DNA of 64,000 bases from Deltaproteobacteria bacterium. Lineage in GTDB: Bacteria > Desulfobacterota > GWC2-55-46. The position numbers and the translations under genes were made by a program. The notes beneath the pieces are model-generated. The model did no database searches. It was not told the origin of the DNA and saw nothing but the letters and a program-made list of their open reading frames with translations. The DNA lies in contig JACPGB010000008.1 of assembly GCA_016182655.1 (NCBI GenBank), forward strand, positions 1 to 64,000, in the 5' to 3' direction. This document shows positions 63,133 through 64,000 of the stretch, one piece after another. Numbering within the stretch: position 1 is the first letter of the stretch; every line of letters begins with the position of its first letter.

Positions 63133-64000
63133 ATGCCTATTCCAAATTCGATTAAACACATTATCGTCTTAATGTTGGAAAACAGGTCCTTTGATCACAT
63201 GCTTGGTTTTTATCCGGGCGTTAACGGTCTAAATGGCACGGAAAGCATACCTATAGACCCCGATAGCCCAGCCTCGGGGTCTATAAATATAATAAAAACT
63301 TCAGATTCCGACGGGTATACAACTGACCCTGACCCGATGCACAACCTGGAAGATGTCAGTCTTCAGTTGTACGGCTCAAAAAACGCGGACTTCAGCAACA
63401 CTCCTCTCAACAACGGCTTTTTCAAGAACTATCTCTCCCGTTGCGGCAATAACGAAACTAAAGCTCGCAATATTATGAAGTGCTTCTCGCCCGAACAGCT
63501 GCCTGTTTTAATCACGCTGGCAAAAAACTTTGTCGTCTGCGACAACTGGTTCTGCTCCGTGCCTGGCCCTACATGGCCCAATAGGTTTTTTGCCCATGCC
63601 GCGACTTCACATGGGATTCTGGATAACAGATTAGCGCGAGGCCCTTTCAGGATGAAGACGATCTACAACCTTATAGAGGAGAAAAACAAGGAACTGCCGC
63701 TTCATCAGAAAATAAGCTGGCGCATATATTGGGAGAACTTCCCGCACACTTCGCTTTTCATAAAGCTTGCGGATTACAACGAGACCAACCTTTCGCATTT
63801 TAATAATTTTATAGGGGATGTTCATTTGTGCGGCGAGTCCGACCGCTTTTTCCCGAACTATGTCTTCATAGAGCCCGGGTATGAAGACGCAAAGATAGGA
63901 AAAAAGAACGACCAGCACCCGCCGGGGGACCTCAGAAAGGGAGAGGCTCTCATTGCCTATATTTACAACATACTGCGCGGCAATGAAAACTTATGGAATA
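63133..64000 (+). CDS. Phospholipase C / phosphoesterase family protein (PF04185 type), 3' end outside the window
   Basis: At least 289 codons, open to the end of the window. IKHIIVLMLENRSFDHMLGF near residues 7-26 is the hallmark of the acid phosphatase/phospholipase C family with the catalytic Asn/Asp region; VCDNWFCSVPGPTWPNRFF follows near 135-153. There is no signal peptide: the conserved start of the domain lies at residue 7, whereas many relatives are exported by Tat. AAAGGATTC lies before the ATG. Composition is more AT-rich than the housekeeping genes. Substrate unknown. Confidence 0.85.
   Translation, partial: MPIPNSIKHIIVLMLENRSFDHMLGFYPGVNGLNGTESIPIDPDSPASGSINIIKTSDSDGYTTDPDPMHNLEDVSLQLYGSKNADFSNTPLNNGFFKNYLSRCGNNETKARNIMKCFSPEQLPVLITLAKNFVVCDNWFCSVPGPTWPNRFFAHAATSHGILDNRLARGPFRMKTIYNLIEEKNKELPLHQKISWRIYWENFPHTSLFIKLADYNETNLSHFNNFIGDVHLCGESDRFFPNYVFIEPGYEDAKIGKKNDQHPPGDLRKGEALIAYIYNILRGNENLWN

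Overview
The window is a 64 kb piece of a GC-rich, Gram-negative, flagellated bacterial chromosome made almost entirely of housekeeping genes. The gene blocks (prfA-murA-hisG-hisD-hisBHAF, rpsF-rpsR-rplI-dnaB, coaE-rho-rpmE, alr-mlaEFD, def-fmt-DUF116, serA-purA) resemble Deltaproteobacteria / Desulfobacterota such as Geobacter. This assignment rests on gene content and order only. No tRNA, rRNA, CRISPR array, transposase or prophage was recognised.

Layout. 1-6589 (minus): a six-gene glycan/sugar operon (DegT aminotransferase, two GT2 glycosyltransferases, an FAD oxidoreductase, a methyltransferase and a YfhO-like membrane protein), after the start of a secreted protein at the window edge. 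6843-11250: alr and a minimal MlaE-MlaF-MlaD lipid transport operon whose MlaD carries a C-terminal beta-strand domain. 11825-17372: a damaged RACo-like (DUF4445) gene, then purH, purD, purE and a Sua5/TsaC gene. 17506-21597: a small FlgC-like protein and a chemoreceptor, each with a sigma-28-type promoter, flanking rsmB. 22001-27556: RseC-like protein, smpB, a secreted orphan, a GntR regulator, rluD, pgeF and coaE. 27553-32842: rho with a long leader, an AT-rich orphan, rpmE, thyX and prfA. 33209-39892: murA and the his operon. 40076-46089: rpsF-rpsR-rplI, dnaB and priA. 46700-56864: a WecA/MraY-type transferase, a membrane protein, def-fmt-DUF116, htpX, a PilZ protein, a fused transporter-like/spermidine synthase-like protein and a TPR lipoprotein. 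57506-62655 (minus): a class V aminotransferase and serA, then hisZ and purA. 63133-64000: start of a phospholipase C family gene, cut by the window edge.

Genes that work together: the short HisG at 34465 needs the HisZ encoded 24 kb away at 58800. PurH, PurD, PurE and PurA are purine enzymes; PurH consumes ZMP. A convincing ZTP (pfl) riboswitch with its own promoter and terminator lies at 62786-62934 and leads into the aminotransferase-serA pair. This links purine/one-carbon stress to serine supply, the source of one-carbon units.

The gaps between genes are unusually rich in dispersed repeats: an ~88 bp imperfect hairpin element (single, paired, and as a four-unit tandem array), a C-rich/G-rich palindrome often joined to it, a ~170-300 bp element containing AGCCCGGCAGGGC, and many short CTCCCC...GGGGAG palindromes. 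Copies sit exactly where prmC and hisC might be expected in otherwise conserved operons.
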